Assembly (NCBI GenBank): GCA_038239345.1
Contig: JBBSEX010000005.1
Coordinates: forward strand, 124,001 to 188,000
Length of the DNA: 64,000 bases
Source of the DNA: JBBSEX01 sp038239345
GTDB lineage: Bacteria > Acidobacteriota > Terriglobia > Bryobacterales > Bryobacteraceae
Direction of reading: 5' to 3'
Shown here: positions 63,203 to 64,000 of the stretch, one piece after another
How the letters are laid out: each line of letters opens with the position of its first letter
How positions within the stretch are numbered: position 1 is the first letter of the stretch
Translations under genes and position numbers: made by a program
Notes under the pieces: generated by a model
Told to the model about the DNA's origin: nothing
What the model saw: the letters and a program-made list of their open reading frames with translations, nothing else
Databases searched by the model: none

Positions 63203-64000
63203 ATGTTGGCGCGCTATCGACAGCTCTTATTTCGCATGCTTCGAGTTTTTGGCGGGCTAATTCTGATCGCGATCGTGACAGCGCTCGATTTCAAAGTCTT
63301 CCATGTAAACAATTCCACGGCGGCATTCTCTTACCTGCTGGTGATTTTGGCGCTTGCCACATGGTCCGGTTTGGAGGAGTCGATCGCGGCATCACTGGCG
63401 AGTATCTTTTGCTACAACTTTTTCTTTCTGCCTCCGGTGGGCACGTTAACAATCGCCGATCCCGAAAATTGGGTAGCACTCTTCGCATTTTTAGTTACCG
63501 CCATAACTGCCAGCCAGCTGTCGGCCAGTGCCAGGAAGAGGGCCGATGAAGCGAGTGCCAGACGCCTGGAAATGGAGCGCCTCAACGAATTTAGCCGCGC
63601 ACTGATGCTGGGGGAAGCCGGGCCAAGAGTTTCCCAGCAGATGGCCCTACAGGTAACGGAAGCTTTCGGTGCGCCGTCAGTCGCATTCTATGAATTAGCG
63701 TCCGATTCTGTGTGCTACGCGGGAACTTCCGCAGTGGAGTCCGCTTCTCTGGAACAGCAGTTGCGAGAGGCCGCAAAAGGGGGCGAGCCGTGGCAAGATG
63801 AGAATGCCTCTTCGTGGATCGCACCCGTTCGATTGGGAAGCCTGACGCTAGGTGCTTTAGGCATATCGGGGGTTCGGCTTTCAGCGGCGGTGGTAGCTTC
63901 CATCTCGCAACTTGCGGCTATCGCCATGGAACGGGCGCGCGAACAACAGGTGTTGAATCGGGCCGAGGCGACGCGTCAGAATGAGCGCTTGAAATCCACG
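63203..64000 (+). CDS. sensor histidine kinase starting at the KdpD membrane domain (3' part outside window)
   Basis: An open frame of 266 codons from ATG 63203 to the window edge. It opens with a short basic segment (MLARYRQLLFRMLRVFG) and hydrophobic helices, including the KdpD/DUF4118 landmark FFFLPPVGTLTIADPENWVA. A helix (RRLEMERLNEFSRALMLGE) leads into a GAF-like domain (ALQVTEAFGAPSVAFYELA), and a coiled coil to the HisKA region begins at the end. There is no N-terminal KdpD input domain: that function is encoded by the two divergent genes. In a standard KdpD these parts form one 890-residue chain. Confidence 0.82.
   Translation, partial: MLARYRQLLFRMLRVFGGLILIAIVTALDFKVFHVNNSTAAFSYLLVILALATWSGLEESIAASLASIFCYNFFFLPPVGTLTIADPENWVALFAFLVTAITASQLSASARKRADEASARRLEMERLNEFSRALMLGEAGPRVSQQMALQVTEAFGAPSVAFYELASDSVCYAGTSAVESASLEQQLREAAKGGEPWQDENASSWIAPVRLGSLTLGALGISGVRLSAAVVASISQLAAIAMERAREQQVLNRAEATRQNERLKST

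Noticed and set aside
1..64000. CRISPR arrays, insertion sequences, prophage genes or tRNA/rRNA genes
   Set aside because: I saw no regular direct repeats with spacers, no transposase or integrase, and no tRNA-like cloverleaf. tRNA absence is by eye only and was not computed.

Overview
The window looks like chromosomal DNA of an Acidobacteriota member of the Solibacter/Bryobacter type (class Terriglobia). The inference rests on gene content: an 'acidobacterial duplicated orphan permease' (ADOP), an Oar-like TonB-dependent receptor with an N-terminal carboxypeptidase-regulatory domain, many Tat-exported Gfo/Idh/MocA oxidoreductases, DUF1080 and CE15 proteins, tandem S9 peptidases, and a PknB-type kinase fused to ankyrin repeats. 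The DNA is moderately GC-rich and densely coding. I see no rRNA, tRNA, insertion sequence, phage gene or CRISPR array.

Region 1 (1-14092, minus strand) is one overlapping six-gene operon. In transcription order it encodes a membrane-anchored beta-propeller, a VIT/vWA surface protein, a 2332-residue TPR protein, a DUF3352-like envelope protein, a short penicillin-binding-type transpeptidase and a SpoIID-like protein cut by the window edge. It reads like an uncharacterised envelope or peptidoglycan machine. Region 2 (14434-33750) is mostly housekeeping or stand-alone: an RNA helicase, a TPR protein, a beta-lactamase-fold hydrolase, a kinase-ankyrin receptor built on an exact 312-bp period, two S9 peptidases, an MDR oxidoreductase, a penicillin acylase family protein, acetyl-CoA synthetase, histidine ammonia-lyase, YchF and a frameshifted secreted protein. 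Region 3 (33795-40984) holds a second serine hydrolase, the ADOP permease, a cNMP-DUF1003 protein, an outer-membrane barrel and an ABC-F ATPase.

Region 4 (41047-60915) is a carbohydrate-catabolism island of about 20 kb. It encodes a CE15-like esterase, a DUF1080 hydrolase, an RraA-family protein, a LysR regulator, a multi-pass membrane protein, a TonB-dependent receptor, five Gfo/Idh/MocA oxidoreductases, a PqaA-like hydrolase, a hydroxypyruvate-isomerase-like TIM barrel, a cupin, a sialidase-like protein and a DapA/NanA-family aldolase. Many carry twin-arginine signals, so I infer extracytoplasmic oxidative (3-keto type) glycoside breakdown. Two promoters flanking lysR share the same layout: a TTCAC-N5-GTGAA box near -64, a second T-N11-A box 21 bp closer, a -35, 17 bp and TATACT. 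The cupin-to-aldolase operon starts from a divergent region with a perfect 16-bp LacI-type palindrome.

Region 5 (60912-64000) is a split Kdp sensor. Two tandem proteins carry only the cytoplasmic KdpD input and USP parts, the second with a degenerate Walker B region. Opposite them, divergently, lies a histidine kinase that begins directly at the KdpD membrane domain and runs off the window. A cluster of TTAGG repeats sits between them.
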